A DNA stretch of 64,000 nucleotides. Origin: an uncultured Tenacibaculum sp. Its GTDB lineage: Bacteria; Bacteroidota; Bacteroidia; Flavobacteriales; Flavobacteriaceae. Below, piece by piece: positions 1 to 8,454 of this stretch. Under the pieces are notes generated by a model, which saw only the letters and a list, made by a program, of their open reading frames with translations, did no database searches and was not told the origin of the DNA. The position numbers were made by a program, and so were the translations under genes. Each line of letters begins with the position of its first letter. Within the stretch, counting starts at the first letter, position 1. The DNA is taken from contig CANLQH010000006.1 in NCBI GenBank assembly GCA_947493285.1, forward strand, positions 38,363 through 102,362, in the 5' to 3' direction.

Positions 1-1000
1 CTTCTCCATCAGAAATTGTACGCATTATTTTAATGCTTTCTCCAGCATCGTTTGCCGTCCAAACTTCTTTATCTAACTTAGTTTTATTTTTATCAATTAC
101 ACTATTTGCAGCCTCTACAATATTACTTGTAGATCGGTAATTTTGTTCTAATTTAAAGGTTTTAACATCTGGATAATCTTTTTGAAAGTTTAAAATATTA
201 TTGATGTTTGCTCCACGGAAACTATAGATACTCTGTGAATCATCTCCTACCACACAAATATTCTGAAAACGATCTGCTAAAGCTCTTACAATTAAATATT
301 GTGAATGGTTGGTATCTTGGTACTCATCAACCATTATATAACGAAAACGATCTTGATACTTCGCTAATACTTCTGGAAAACGAGTTAATAATTCGTTAGT
401 TCTTAACAATAAATCATCAAAATCCATCGCCCCTGACTTAAAGCATCTCTCTACATAAGCTTTGTAAATATCACCTACTCTTGGTCGGCTAGCTTCTAAA
501 TCCGCTTGTTGTAAATCGGAATTATTAAAATATGCACGAACTGTTATCAAACTATTTTTAAACGAAGATATTCTGCTTAAAATCTGTTTTGGCTTGTAAC
601 GATCCTTATCTAAATTCATTTCTTTGATAATCGCTGTTATCAAACGAACTGAATCTTGTGTATCGTAAATTGTAAAGTTAGACGGATACCCTAAACGATC
701 TGCTTCTGAACGTAAAATACGAGCAAAAACAGAGTGAAAAGTTCCCATCCATAAATTCTTTGCTTCGCTATGTCCAACTACCCCAGCAATACGCTCTTTC
801 ATTTCACGAGCCGCTTTGTTAGTAAATGTTAGCGATAAAATATTAAATGAATCGACTCCTTGCTGCATTAAATGCGCAATACGATAGGTTAAAACTCTTG
901 TTTTACCAGATCCTGCTCCTGCAATAATAATCATAGGACCGTCTTTTTGCAAAACAGCTGCCCTCTGTGGTTCGTTAAGTTGCTTTAAATAAGTATTCAA
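1..1000 (-). CDS. uvrD: UvrD/PcrA-type ATP-dependent DNA helicase, N-terminal part (runs off window)
   Basis: Superfamily 1A 3'-5' helicase used in nucleotide-excision and mismatch repair and in clearing blocked forks. About 333 residues are present; the C-terminal half lies beyond base 1. It begins with the Q-motif (LNEPQRAAV) and Walker A AGAGSGKTR at residues 27-35. Motif Ia (LTFTNKAAREM) follows, then the Walker B/motif II VDEYQDT near 224-230 and motif III GDDSQSIYSFRGA near 250. No ATG lies between the upstream in-frame stop and the Q-motif, so I place the start at the TTG at 998-1000, eight codons before the Q-motif. UvrD, PcrA and Rep cannot be separated from this half alone. Confidence 0.93.
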   Translation of the reverse strand, partial: MNTYLKQLNEPQRAAVLQKDGPMIIIAGAGSGKTRVLTYRIAHLMQQGVDSFNILSLTFTNKAAREMKERIAGVVGHSEAKNLWMGTFHSVFARILRSEADRLGYPSNFTIYDTQDSVRLITAIIKEMNLDKDRYKPKQILSRISSFKNSLITVRAYFNNSDLQQADLEASRPRVGDIYKAYVERCFKSGAMDFDDLLLRTNELLTRFPEVLAKYQDRFRYIMVDEYQDTNHSQYLIVRALADRFQNICVVGDDSQSIYSFRGANINNILNFQKDYPDVKTFKLEQNYRSTSNIVEAANSVIDKNKTKLDKEVWTANDAGESIKIMRTISDGE

Positions 1001-1220
1001 ATGAAAAAAAATTGAAAGAATTTTAAAAACGGAAATTTAACCATTCTTTTAGGTTTTATAAAGATAATTCATCAAATTTTATTCACTATTTTCCTTTTAA
1101 AATTCGTCTTAAAATCCGAAAACTAAATAATCCGTCTTAAAACCCGAATTATTTAAAAAAAATAGAGAACTTTATTATGTTTTGGATTGGCAATTTTAAC
1201 AGGACTTGTATATTCGCATT

Positions 1221-1733
1221 ATGGAAGATAAAATTATTGAAGGATTCGCATACGCATTACCAGCTTTAATAACTGGTGGAGTTGCTTATTTAATATTAAG
1301 CAGATTTATAGAACAAGATAATAACGAGAAAAAGTTTAACGCCTTAGTTGATAAAAAACGTGAAAGTTTACCAGTAAAACTTCAGGCTTACGAACGTATG
1401 TTATTGTTCTGCGAACGTATAAATCCTACAAAATTATTATTAAGAGTAAACCCTATTGGAACCGATACCAATAGCTATTTACAACTCTTAATTGGAAACA
1501 TAGAACAAGAATTTGAACATAATTTGGTACAACAATTATACATTTCTGAAGATAGCTGGAAAGCTGTTTTAGCCGCAAAACTTTCGATTATAGCAAAACT
1601 TAGAAAAGTTGCTGAAACTGCCGAAACTGCAAAAGATTTACGAGAAAATGTATTGATTGATTATTCTCAAAGTGAGAATCCAACTCAAACTTCAATTGCA
1701 TATTTAAAACAAGAAGTAAAAAAACTGATCTAA
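1221..1733 (+). CDS. Conserved flavobacterial protein with one N-terminal membrane segment (DUF7935-like)
   Basis: A 170-residue protein from the ATG at 1221; a TTG five codons upstream is also in frame, but the ATG precedes the charged MEDK start better. Residues about 8-28 (FAYALPALITGGVAYLILS) form one membrane helix. The rest is soluble and mostly helical, with the conserved stretch LPVKLQAYERMLLFCERINP and a later IEQEFEHNLVQQLY. I recognise the pattern from Flavobacteriaceae proteins of unknown function (DUF7935, from memory). It is a single gene between the divergent uvrD and a shared terminator. Function unknown. Confidence 0.8.
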   Translation: MEDKIIEGFAYALPALITGGVAYLILSRFIEQDNNEKKFNALVDKKRESLPVKLQAYERMLLFCERINPTKLLLRVNPIGTDTNSYLQLLIGNIEQEFEHNLVQQLYISEDSWKAVLAAKLSIIAKLRKVAETAETAKDLRENVLIDYSQSENPTQTSIAYLKQEVKKLI

Positions 1734-1734
1734 A

Positions 1735-1767
1735 TAAAAAAAGGCTCGCAAAATGCGAGCCTTTTTT
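1735..1767. terminator. Bidirectional intrinsic terminator
   Basis: GGCTCGCA (1743-1750), a three-base loop and TGCGAGCC (1754-1761) form a perfect eight-pair stem. It has an A-run before it and T6 after it, so it can end both the plus-strand gene at 1733 and the minus-strand run whose last gene stops at 1769. Confidence 0.85.
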
Positions 1768-1768
1768 A

Positions 1769-1999
1769 TTATTTTTCTTTAGTTAAGAAATAATAAATCA
1801 CATACAACCATCCTAATATACCATGAATAATTGCGTATAAAATAGATTTATTTCTATCCCATGAAATAACTATTGCTATCATAGCTCCTAAACCTATACC
1901 ATTTTTCGCTATCACTTTATTTGTAACTCCGCTATCATGTGCAAAACTTTCGACAGCAAACAATAACAACATTATTACTAATAATCTTTTCTTTATCAT
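1769..1999 (-). CDS. Small membrane protein with signal peptide, function unknown
   Basis: 76 residues. An N-terminal hydrophobic signal (MIKKRLLVIMLLLFAVESFA, then HDSG) is followed by two short membrane segments, GLGAMIAIVISW and AIIHGILGWLYVIYYFL. It begins two bases after the stop of the DUF1704 gene and ends just before the terminator, so it is probably the last gene of that operon. The WDRNKS...HGILGWLYVIYYFL pattern looks conserved in flavobacterial small membrane proteins, but I know no function. It could stabilise or anchor an upstream product; that is a guess from position only. Confidence 0.7.
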   Translation of the reverse strand: MIKKRLLVIMLLLFAVESFAHDSGVTNKVIAKNGIGLGAMIAIVISWDRNKSILYAIIHGILGWLYVIYYFLTKEK

Positions 2000-2001
2000 A
2001 T

Positions 2002-3162
2002 TTATTTTAAATTTTCCAGAATAAAATCTATAGTTTTATTTTTATTAGAGTTTGCAGCATAAGCATCTGTTATATGTTTTGAATTTACTGCATATTTATT
2101 TTTAATTAAATATTTAATATCATCAATAAACTCTAAAGAAACTTTACCCGTTAACAATAAACTTATGTCTTTTCCAGATTGAAAATAATCGTAAATTTTC
2201 TTTAAACCAGTTAAGTATAAATAGTCTTTTGTAAACCCACCTCCTCTATGAGCTCTAGTAGTTATATAAAATGCTTGTTCACGCTCTAAATCGTACGTAT
2301 TATGTAATAACCTAAATGTTTTAGAAAATGTATAACCTTTAGCTAAACTATCAACAGCAATAACTCTGTATGCTAACTCCTTTAATCTTTTAATGGTTAA
2401 ATTACCAGACATATATTCGCTAAAAACTGCTAATCCTTCTTGTGTTTCGACATTATTAGGAAATCCATGAGAAAATATTTTAAGCGGATGTAACAAACCA
2501 TTCATCGTTGTTACCATGTGAACTCCAATTTCATGATTAGTTAAAATTGCCATCTCATTTTCAGAAAATGTATGATTGCTATTTAGCACCAATGTTTGAA
2601 TGTTGTTTAATACCATAGCAATGGCTCCCATTGTTGAAGATTCTTTTATATTAAAAGTAAAATCATACTTATTAGCATACTCTTTAAAAATAGCCTCGGC
2701 TTCTTTAGTTGAATATTTTGGCTGAAAAATAGCATCAGATTCATCTTCGGTTTCAAAATGTAAAATGAACTTCGCGTTTTCTACATCTTGCTCGGTTGGT
2801 GTCCCAAACGATCGTAAACTATTGTAGTAAAACTTTTTTTCTTCGCCTATCGTTTCTATACACTGAATTAATCCTGAGTAAGAATAAATTATCTCTTCGT
2901 ATAAACTTCGAATCTTTTCATCTTCAATCAACTCTAATTTTAATGTAAAAAACTCTCTGTGTAACTTAAACTTATCAAAATCGCGAGTTGGATACTTAAA
3001 AGTTGGATTAATAGTACATTTTGATGCGAAAAAAAGTTCTTTTTGCTCTTCAATATTTATTGGATTTACATAACTTAAAAGCTCAATTTTCTTAACTAGC
3101 TTATCAATTTGTTCATCAATAGTATAAAGAGTGTTAACGCCTACATTAGTATCATTCATCAT
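2002..3162 (-). CDS. DUF1704 'QEGLA motif' putative zinc metallocarboxypeptidase
   Basis: 386 residues, matching the family annotated as flavohemoglobin expression-modulating QEGLA motif protein (DUF1704). The signature residues are visible: HEIGVH at 210-215 as the HExxH zinc site and QEGLA at 241-245, whose Glu 242 is the likely third ligand. The human members of this family (MATCAP/KIAA0895L) are tubulin tyrosine carboxypeptidases, so a C-terminal amino-acid-trimming activity on some peptide is a reasonable expectation. No signal peptide is seen; probably cytosolic. It lies 29 bases downstream of the formylglutamate-amidohydrolase-like gene on the same strand. Two adjacent ATGs (3162, 3159) could serve as start. 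Confidence 0.88.
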   Translation of the reverse strand: MMNDTNVGVNTLYTIDEQIDKLVKKIELLSYVNPINIEEQKELFFASKCTINPTFKYPTRDFDKFKLHREFFTLKLELIEDEKIRSLYEEIIYSYSGLIQCIETIGEEKKFYYNSLRSFGTPTEQDVENAKFILHFETEDESDAIFQPKYSTKEAEAIFKEYANKYDFTFNIKESSTMGAIAMVLNNIQTLVLNSNHTFSENEMAILTNHEIGVHMVTTMNGLLHPLKIFSHGFPNNVETQEGLAVFSEYMSGNLTIKRLKELAYRVIAVDSLAKGYTFSKTFRLLHNTYDLEREQAFYITTRAHRGGGFTKDYLYLTGLKKIYDYFQSGKDISLLLTGKVSLEFIDDIKYLIKNKYAVNSKHITDAYAANSNKNKTIDFILENLK

Positions 3163-3191
3163 AATTCATTTACAAAGTAAGAAGCACAAAT

Positions 3192-4022
3192 TTACAATTT
3201 ATGTGTTTTATAAAATGCATCTGCGTGTTTTTTTAATTCAACTTTTAAATAACTTTCTACAGCAGCAACTACTTCTGGGTACATTATTTGATTTAATTCA
3301 TCGCAATACACTTTTGCAATTTCTGTTGCTAAAACCAACGTGTTTTTAAAGTTGCTAGTAATGTATTTTAAGAAATATCCGTTTCCTTGAAAAGTATCGT
3401 TAACTTTTGAAGTAGATTTTATATCATTTGGTAATGGCATCTTTTCAAGAATACTTCTCCATGATTCTATTGCGTTTCCAAATCGATTACTATCTACGTT
3501 CGATGTTCCTAAATTCCAAGTAGGGACTTCTCTTTCCCAACGTTTCCAATTATAAGAATGCATATCATAAACGATACAAGTAGTAAACTTCTCTTCTATT
3601 TTAGCTATTAAGGCGTGTACTACTTTATAAAAGTTAGCATGTTTAGCTAAACTTTTTTGATGCATTTTATCAGACAAAGGTTCTTTCCACAATTGTTTTC
3701 CCCAGGCATCCGTATAAATTGCGGTTTCAGGCGCTCTATTTAAATCGTATTCGAACCTAGAGTCTGTACCTGCAATTACGATTGGATGCGATTGTACCAT
3801 TGCTTTGGTAGCTGGATCTTCTTCGTACCAACGTTCATATTCGGTATGTAAACAATTACTCCATAGCTCTTTTCTAAATTGATGTCCATCATGCACTGCA
3901 CCACAAACATATGGTACATATTCGTCAATTTTTAAGGTGAAAGAATAATCGCTTGAAACTGCTTCAAAAATTTCTTCTTTTTGAATCTTATTTATGATTT
4001 CTTCTACTGAAAGCTTTACCAT
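3192..4022 (-). CDS. N-formylglutamate amidohydrolase family protein
   Basis: 276 residues of the N-formylglutamate amidohydrolase family (HutG2-like, PF05013), metal-dependent hydrolases that split an amide next to glutamate. Visible landmarks are VHDGH at 43-47, DSRFEYDLNR at 87-96 and VYDMHSYN at 151-158, supplying the His/Asp ligands and the glutamate-binding arginine. The usual family motif RPYIDLNR is here RFEYDLNR, so the substrate may not be formylglutamate itself. There is no histidine-degradation gene nearby. The neighbours are an ATP-grasp ligase and a carboxypeptidase-like enzyme, which points to glutamate-containing peptides instead. It begins two bases after the TerB-like gene's stop. 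Confidence 0.85.
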   Translation of the reverse strand: MVKLSVEEIINKIQKEEIFEAVSSDYSFTLKIDEYVPYVCGAVHDGHQFRKELWSNCLHTEYERWYEEDPATKAMVQSHPIVIAGTDSRFEYDLNRAPETAIYTDAWGKQLWKEPLSDKMHQKSLAKHANFYKVVHALIAKIEEKFTTCIVYDMHSYNWKRWEREVPTWNLGTSNVDSNRFGNAIESWRSILEKMPLPNDIKSTSKVNDTFQGNGYFLKYITSNFKNTLVLATEIAKVYCDELNQIMYPEVVAAVESYLKVELKKHADAFYKTHKL

Positions 4023-4024
4023 AA

Positions 4025-4351
4025 CTAACTTAAAATTTTCTGCAACAAAACAAATACTTTTCTCTCAATAGCATCCACAGTTCCATCAGCAAAGAAAACT
4101 TCCTTTATATCGTTTAACAACTCTTTTCTATCTTGAATAGAATAGTTGTTTTCTAATAAATATTGTTGGATTTTCTCTATGTTCTGATGCTCGCTTTCAA
4201 CAACAATCTCAGTATGCATTTTGTTAAATGTTGCTTCATTTACTTTAGAAAGAATATATTTTCTTTCTTCATCAGTTTCTATATAATTACAGTGAGCTGC
4301 GTATAGTAACACATATACTTCAAACTCTCTTTTAGTCCAATCTAAGCTCAT
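4025..4351 (-). CDS. TerB-like small helical protein
   Basis: 108 residues, all-helical in appearance, with a TerB/DjlA-type pattern: an N-terminal helix (EFEVYVLLYAAHCNYIETDEER) and a C-terminal helix pair ending IKEVFFADGTVDAIERKVFVLLQKIL. The 'LLYAA..N' and 'FFADGTVDAIE' positions correspond to the acidic metal-site helices of TerB-like domains. No signal peptide. The ATG overlaps the sulfurtransferase stop by one base (TAATG), so translation is probably coupled. Family assignment is by pattern only; a role in tellurite resistance should not be assumed. Confidence 0.7.
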   Translation of the reverse strand: MSLDWTKREFEVYVLLYAAHCNYIETDEERKYILSKVNEATFNKMHTEIVVESEHQNIEKIQQYLLENNYSIQDRKELLNDIKEVFFADGTVDAIERKVFVLLQKILS

Positions 4352-5190
4352 TATTTTTCAATTGGGTTTTCTAAATTACTAGCCCATGCTGTCCATGAAC
4401 CATCATATACTTTATAATTTGTATTTCCAGCAAACTCATAACCTAAAGCTAAAATACAAGCGGTTATACCTGAGCCACAAGAAAAAACTACTTCTTCTTT
4501 ATTAGGGTTTATCTTTAAAAATAATTCTTGCAACTCTTTTTTCGTCTTCATTTCACCATCAGTTTGCAATTCTGAATATGGCAAACTTTTAGAATTCGGA
4601 ATATGCCCCCCTCTTAAATCTGCTCTTGGTTCTGGTGCTGTTGCATAAAAACGTCCTTCTGATCGTGCATCTAAAATACAATTATCATTCATCGAAGCTT
4701 TTAACACTTCTTCTGTACTACTTACTTTTTCTGATTGATAGTTGGCTTTAAAATTACCAAGTTTTAGGTTTCTCTTTTTTGGTATTTCAGTTGGATAATT
4801 TAATTGATTCCATGCTGGTAAGCCTCCATTTAAAACTGCAACATTCTTAAAACCAAAAGTTTTAAATAACCACCAAACTCTTGGAGAAGAATACACGCCT
4901 AAATCGTCGTAAACCACAATACAACTATCTTGGTTTATTCCTAATTCCTGAACCTCTTCTTCAAAATACTTAGCACCAGGGATTGTATTAGGAAACTCTC
5001 CTTCTTTATCTAAAAAAACGTTTTTTAAATCAAAGAAAACAGCATTTGTAATTTGCTGTTTTTCTTTTTTAATATCATTTTTGGTGCCTACTTTAGCAAT
5101 TGTTGCATCTAAAACAATTAAGTTTTCTGCATTTAGATTTTCATATAACCAATTAGCAGAAACCAACGGATTGGTAATACTAAGCTTCAT
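4351..5190 (-). CDS. sseA: Sulfurtransferase with tandem rhodanese domains (3-mercaptopyruvate type)
   Basis: 279 residues: an inactive N-terminal rhodanese domain (about 10-135) and a catalytic C-terminal one (about 165-275). The active loop is CGSGITA starting at about Cys 238; CGSG(I/V)TA loops are typical of 3-mercaptopyruvate sulfurtransferases rather than thiosulfate sulfurtransferases (CRxGxxR). It would move sulfane sulfur from mercaptopyruvate to a thiol acceptor in the cytosol. The start is the ATG at 5188-5190, though a TTG one codon earlier is in frame. The gene overlaps the end of the ATP-grasp gene by 11 bases, arguing for translational coupling and a thiol/glutathione link. Confidence 0.9.
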   Translation of the reverse strand: MKLSITNPLVSANWLYENLNAENLIVLDATIAKVGTKNDIKKEKQQITNAVFFDLKNVFLDKEGEFPNTIPGAKYFEEEVQELGINQDSCIVVYDDLGVYSSPRVWWLFKTFGFKNVAVLNGGLPAWNQLNYPTEIPKKRNLKLGNFKANYQSEKVSSTEEVLKASMNDNCILDARSEGRFYATAPEPRADLRGGHIPNSKSLPYSELQTDGEMKTKKELQELFLKINPNKEEVVFSCGSGITACILALGYEFAGNTNYKVYDGSWTAWASNLENPIEK

Positions 5191-6211
5191 CAACTCGTCT
5201 CTTTAAATCAGTCATACGTCTAAAAGAAGCATTCTTTTCTAAAACCTTACTTTCTAAAAAGTCGATTACTTTTTCTTGTATTTTTACTTTCGATACTTTG
5301 TTTATGTAGGTAATACCTCCTGGACTCATTACATTTACCTCTACCAACTTACCTCCAATAACATCAATACCCACAAAATACAATCCGTCTTTTACAAGTT
5401 TTGGTCCTATCTTCTCACATAATTTTTTCTCAGCAGCTGTAAGTTTATGCTTTTCAACTCTACCTCCAGCAGTAATGTTTGATCGATGGTCTTTATCTCC
5501 AGGAATACGTCTCATTGCTCCTATCGGTTTACCATTTAATAATAATATTCTTACATCTCCTTTCTCAGCGCCTTCTATATAATCTTGTAAAATCACATAA
5601 TCAGAAGATCCATCACTTTTATAAATGTAAAAATCAAGTAATGAATTAATATTACTCATTGCTGATTTTTCAATTAAAATAACTCCTGATCCACCGTAAC
5701 CATTTAACGGTTTTAAAATCATTTTATCACAAGGTGATTCTTCAATCATTTTAATTAAATAATCCTTATTTTTAGATACGTGCGTAACCGGAATAATCTC
5801 GTTATTTGGATCTTCAAAAACTGCTGTATATAGTTTATTGTTTGCCTCACGCATTCCTTCTACAGAATTGATAACAAACACGTCGTCTTTAACCGAGTCT
5901 AAGAAATTCAACATTAAAGGATCTAATGGTGGATTTCCTCTCATAAAAATAGCATCGAACCCTGCTAAAGGCAACATTTCTTCTCTTAAAGTTGCTTTTT
6001 TATAAAACGATTTTATACTTGTTGGTACTTTATCTATCCTATTAATAATTGCGCAAAATGCATTAGTAACACTGTTACGAATTGTTAAATTTGATGGTGT
6101 GCAAATGGCGACTCCATGACCTCTCTTTACACATTCATGAATTAGTGTTAAAGTTGAATCATTCTCAGGATTAATCTCCTCCCAAGAATACATTAAAAAG
6201 CATATATTCAT
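5180..6211 (-). CDS. Glutathione-synthetase-like ATP-grasp ligase
   Basis: 343 residues with the prokaryotic glutathione synthetase layout: an N-terminal pre-ATP-grasp domain (1-125, with MRGNPPLDP at 90-98) and an ATP-grasp core. The core has KPLNGYGGSGV at 167-177 and the metal-binding end EVNVMSPGGI at 291-300. E. coli GshB has near-identical landmarks (R.dPPfd, KPLDGMGG, INVTSPTC), so joining a glutamyl-cysteine-like acceptor to an amino acid is the expected chemistry. No gamma-glutamylcysteine ligase gene is in this window, so the product may be another peptide. It is the first gene of the six-gene minus-strand run and would set its pathway. Confidence 0.82.
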   Translation of the reverse strand: MNICFLMYSWEEINPENDSTLTLIHECVKRGHGVAICTPSNLTIRNSVTNAFCAIINRIDKVPTSIKSFYKKATLREEMLPLAGFDAIFMRGNPPLDPLMLNFLDSVKDDVFVINSVEGMREANNKLYTAVFEDPNNEIIPVTHVSKNKDYLIKMIEESPCDKMILKPLNGYGGSGVILIEKSAMSNINSLLDFYIYKSDGSSDYVILQDYIEGAEKGDVRILLLNGKPIGAMRRIPGDKDHRSNITAGGRVEKHKLTAAEKKLCEKIGPKLVKDGLYFVGIDVIGGKLVEVNVMSPGGITYINKVSKVKIQEKVIDFLESKVLEKNASFRRMTDLKRRVDEA

Positions 6212-6283
6212 CCGATTAAGGGTACTAGTTTTTATTATTTATTTAGTTCTTTAAATTTACTTATTTTTCTTGAAGTTTTTAAT

Positions 6284-7609
6284 TTATTTTACTTCATCGT
6301 AGTTATCGTCCCAGTTTTTAACATTAGGCTTCCCTAATTTCCCTACTGATTTTGCAACAATCATAGATACTGTAGCATCACCTGTTACATTAATTGTAGT
6401 ACGTAACATATCTAAAGGTCTATCTACCGCAAAAATTAATGCTAAGGCTACTGGATATAAATCTTTTGGAAAACCAATAGATTCTAATACAATTACCAAC
6501 ATTACCATTCCTGCTCCTGGTACTGCTGCAGAACCAATAGACGCTAACAAGGCTGTTAATACGATTGACATTTGATTTGCAAACCCCATACCTTCTGGCC
6601 ATAATACTTGCATTACAAATACTGCTGCTACTGCTTGGTATAAACTTGTACCATCCATATTAATAGTAGCACCAACAGGTAATACAAAACTCGATACTTC
6701 TTTATCTACTCCAATATGCTCCTCTACACGCTCCATAGTTACAGGTAACGTTGCTGCACTACTACTTGTTGAAAATGCTAATAATTGTGCTGGACTTAAT
6801 TGTTTTAAAAACCAAAATGGGTTCTTCTTAGTATATACACTTACCAAGATTGAATAAAAAACAATCATTAAAATTAACCCTAACACTACAACACCTGCAT
6901 ACTTTAATAAGGCTAATAGTATATCAGGATCTCCAGAAGTAACCACCACATTTGCTAATAAGGCAAATACAGCATAAGGAGAAACCAACATAATTAAATC
7001 AACCATTTTTAAAATAGCATCATTTAAAGAGTCGAAAAATTTCTTTAATGGTTTTGCTTTCTTCTCTCCTATTAATAACATCGATATACCTAAGAAAATA
7101 GTAAAGAAAATTACTTGTAACATTGCTTTGTTGTTACTCATAGCGCTTATCGCATTATCCGGTACCATATCTACCACAAACTGTAATGGCCCACTACTTT
7201 GTTGCTTAGTTGCCTCCGTAATTTTAGCAGTAATACTAGAATTACCAGCATAGGTATTTGTTAACTTATCTACAGTAGCTTGCGAAATACCATCACCTGG
7301 TTGAATTACATTTACCAACACTAAACCAATCGTAATAGCAATTACTGTAGTACCAATATATATTAACATGGTTCTAACTCCGATATTTTTAAATTTAGAA
7401 ATGTCTTGTAAATCAGAAATTCCTTTAATTAACGAAGCTATAATTAATGGTACTGCGATTAACTTTAGCAGTTTTACAAAAATGGTACCTAGTGGTTTAA
7501 TCCAATCTGCAATAAAATTATTCCAGCCAAACTGTAATGCTATGAATCCGAAAAGGATACCTAAAAGCATTCCAATTAAAATTTGCCAGTGTAGTGCGAG
7601 TTTTTTCAT
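6284..7609 (-). CDS. Dicarboxylate/amino acid:cation symporter (DAACS family)
   Basis: 441 residues with about eight membrane helices and the family hallmarks: the serine-rich re-entrant loop AFSTSSSAATLPVTM, the NMDGT motif (ATINMDGTSLY) and the second hairpin SIGSAAVPGAGMVML. These bind the substrate carboxylates and Na+ or H+. Members (GltP, GltT, DctA) take up glutamate, aspartate or C4-dicarboxylates with Na+ or H+ across the inner membrane. The short C-terminal tail (NVKNWDDNYDEVK) is cytoplasmic. Transcribed alone, 73 bases downstream of the divergent region before the DUF937 gene. Confidence 0.93.
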   Translation of the reverse strand: MKKLALHWQILIGMLLGILFGFIALQFGWNNFIADWIKPLGTIFVKLLKLIAVPLIIASLIKGISDLQDISKFKNIGVRTMLIYIGTTVIAITIGLVLVNVIQPGDGISQATVDKLTNTYAGNSSITAKITEATKQQSSGPLQFVVDMVPDNAISAMSNNKAMLQVIFFTIFLGISMLLIGEKKAKPLKKFFDSLNDAILKMVDLIMLVSPYAVFALLANVVVTSGDPDILLALLKYAGVVVLGLILMIVFYSILVSVYTKKNPFWFLKQLSPAQLLAFSTSSSAATLPVTMERVEEHIGVDKEVSSFVLPVGATINMDGTSLYQAVAAVFVMQVLWPEGMGFANQMSIVLTALLASIGSAAVPGAGMVMLVIVLESIGFPKDLYPVALALIFAVDRPLDMLRTTINVTGDATVSMIVAKSVGKLGKPNVKNWDDNYDEVK

Positions 7610-7733
7610 GTAATCGTTTTAATTTTAAAAAGCTGAAAGGTAAAAAGAAATATTTAAAAAAATGTGACTATAAATACGTAACTTGTGTCTCAATTATTGA
7701 GAACTAATTACGAATCTGATTAAAAACAAAAAA

Positions 7734-8384
7734 ATGGCAGGAATTTTAGACTTATTAAATAGCGACTTAGGTAAAACAATTATATCTGGAGTAGCAGGAT
7801 CTACCGGACAAGACCAAGGAAAAACAAGTAGTGTTTTAACAATGGCTTTACCTGTGTTAATGAAAGCAATGCAACGTAATACTGCAACACCTCAAGGTGC
7901 TGAAGGGTTAATGGGTGCAATTAACAAACACGATGGTGGTATTTTAGATAATTTAGGTGATCTTTTTAAAGGTGGTGTAAATGCTGATGTTTTACAAGAT
8001 GGTGGTAAAATTTTAGGTCATATATTAGGAAACAAACAACAAGGTGTAGAGCAAGTAATTGGGCAAAAAGCTGGTATGGATACTGGTGCTGTTGCTAATA
8101 TTTTAAAAACTGCAGCTCCTATTTTAATGGGGGTTTTAGGTAAACAATCTCGTCAAAACAACGTAAGTAACTCTGGTGACTTAGGTGGTTTATTAGGCGG
8201 ATTATTAGGTGGTAATTCTGCACAGAAAGAACAAAGCTTTTTAGAGCAAATTTTAGATGCTGACGGAGACGGAAGTATTGTTGATGATGTTGCTGGTATG
8301 GTTTTAGGTGGTGGCAGTAGCCAACAAAAATCTGGTGGCGGATTATTAGGAGGTTTACTAGGTGGTATTTTTGGTAAAAAATAA
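7734..8384 (+). CDS. DUF937 (YidB-like) glycine-rich protein with an EF-hand-like loop
   Basis: 216 residues, no signal peptide. Residues 1-140 match DUF937: helical and glycine-rich, with MAGILDLLNSDLGKTIISGVAG at the start and two copies of an 'LGHILGNKQQ / ILMGVLGKQ' pattern. Beyond residue 145 it turns into low-complexity GGLLGGLLGG runs. These frame a calcium-loop-like DADGDGSIVDDV, which has the D-x-D-x-D-G-x-I order of an EF-hand without a clear second hand. Function is unknown. It is followed closely by an intrinsic terminator, so it is probably monocistronic. Confidence 0.85.
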   Translation: MAGILDLLNSDLGKTIISGVAGSTGQDQGKTSSVLTMALPVLMKAMQRNTATPQGAEGLMGAINKHDGGILDNLGDLFKGGVNADVLQDGGKILGHILGNKQQGVEQVIGQKAGMDTGAVANILKTAAPILMGVLGKQSRQNNVSNSGDLGGLLGGLLGGNSAQKEQSFLEQILDADGDGSIVDDVAGMVLGGGSSQQKSGGGLLGGLLGGIFGKK

Positions 8385-8405
8385 ATAGTACACATATAAT
8401 ATCTT

Positions 8406-8431
8406 AAAGGGCAAACATTTGTTTGCCCTTT
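8406..8431 (+). terminator. Intrinsic terminator after the DUF937 gene
   Basis: An 11-pair stem, AAAGGGCAAAC (8406-8416) with GTTTGCCCTTT (8421-8431), a four-base loop and a T-rich tail. The right arm also contains the TTTG (8422-8425) that would be the -33 box of the next gene. Confidence 0.82.
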
Positions 8432-8449
8432 TTCTTTTAATTACTTTTG
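8422..8449 (+). promoter_or_regulatory. Candidate Bacteroidota promoter giving a leaderless transcript
   Basis: TTTG (8422-8425), 16 bases and then TACTTTTG (8442-8449), which fits the -33 TTTG / -7 TAnnTTTG consensus. The box ends only five bases before the ATG at 8455, so transcription would begin at or next to the start codon. Confidence 0.45.
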
Positions 8450-8454
8450 CGCCC

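Noticed and set aside
5180..6211. Firm call of glutathione biosynthesis
   Set aside because: Fold and motifs fit, but without a gamma-glutamylcysteine ligase gene in view the product cannot be stated.
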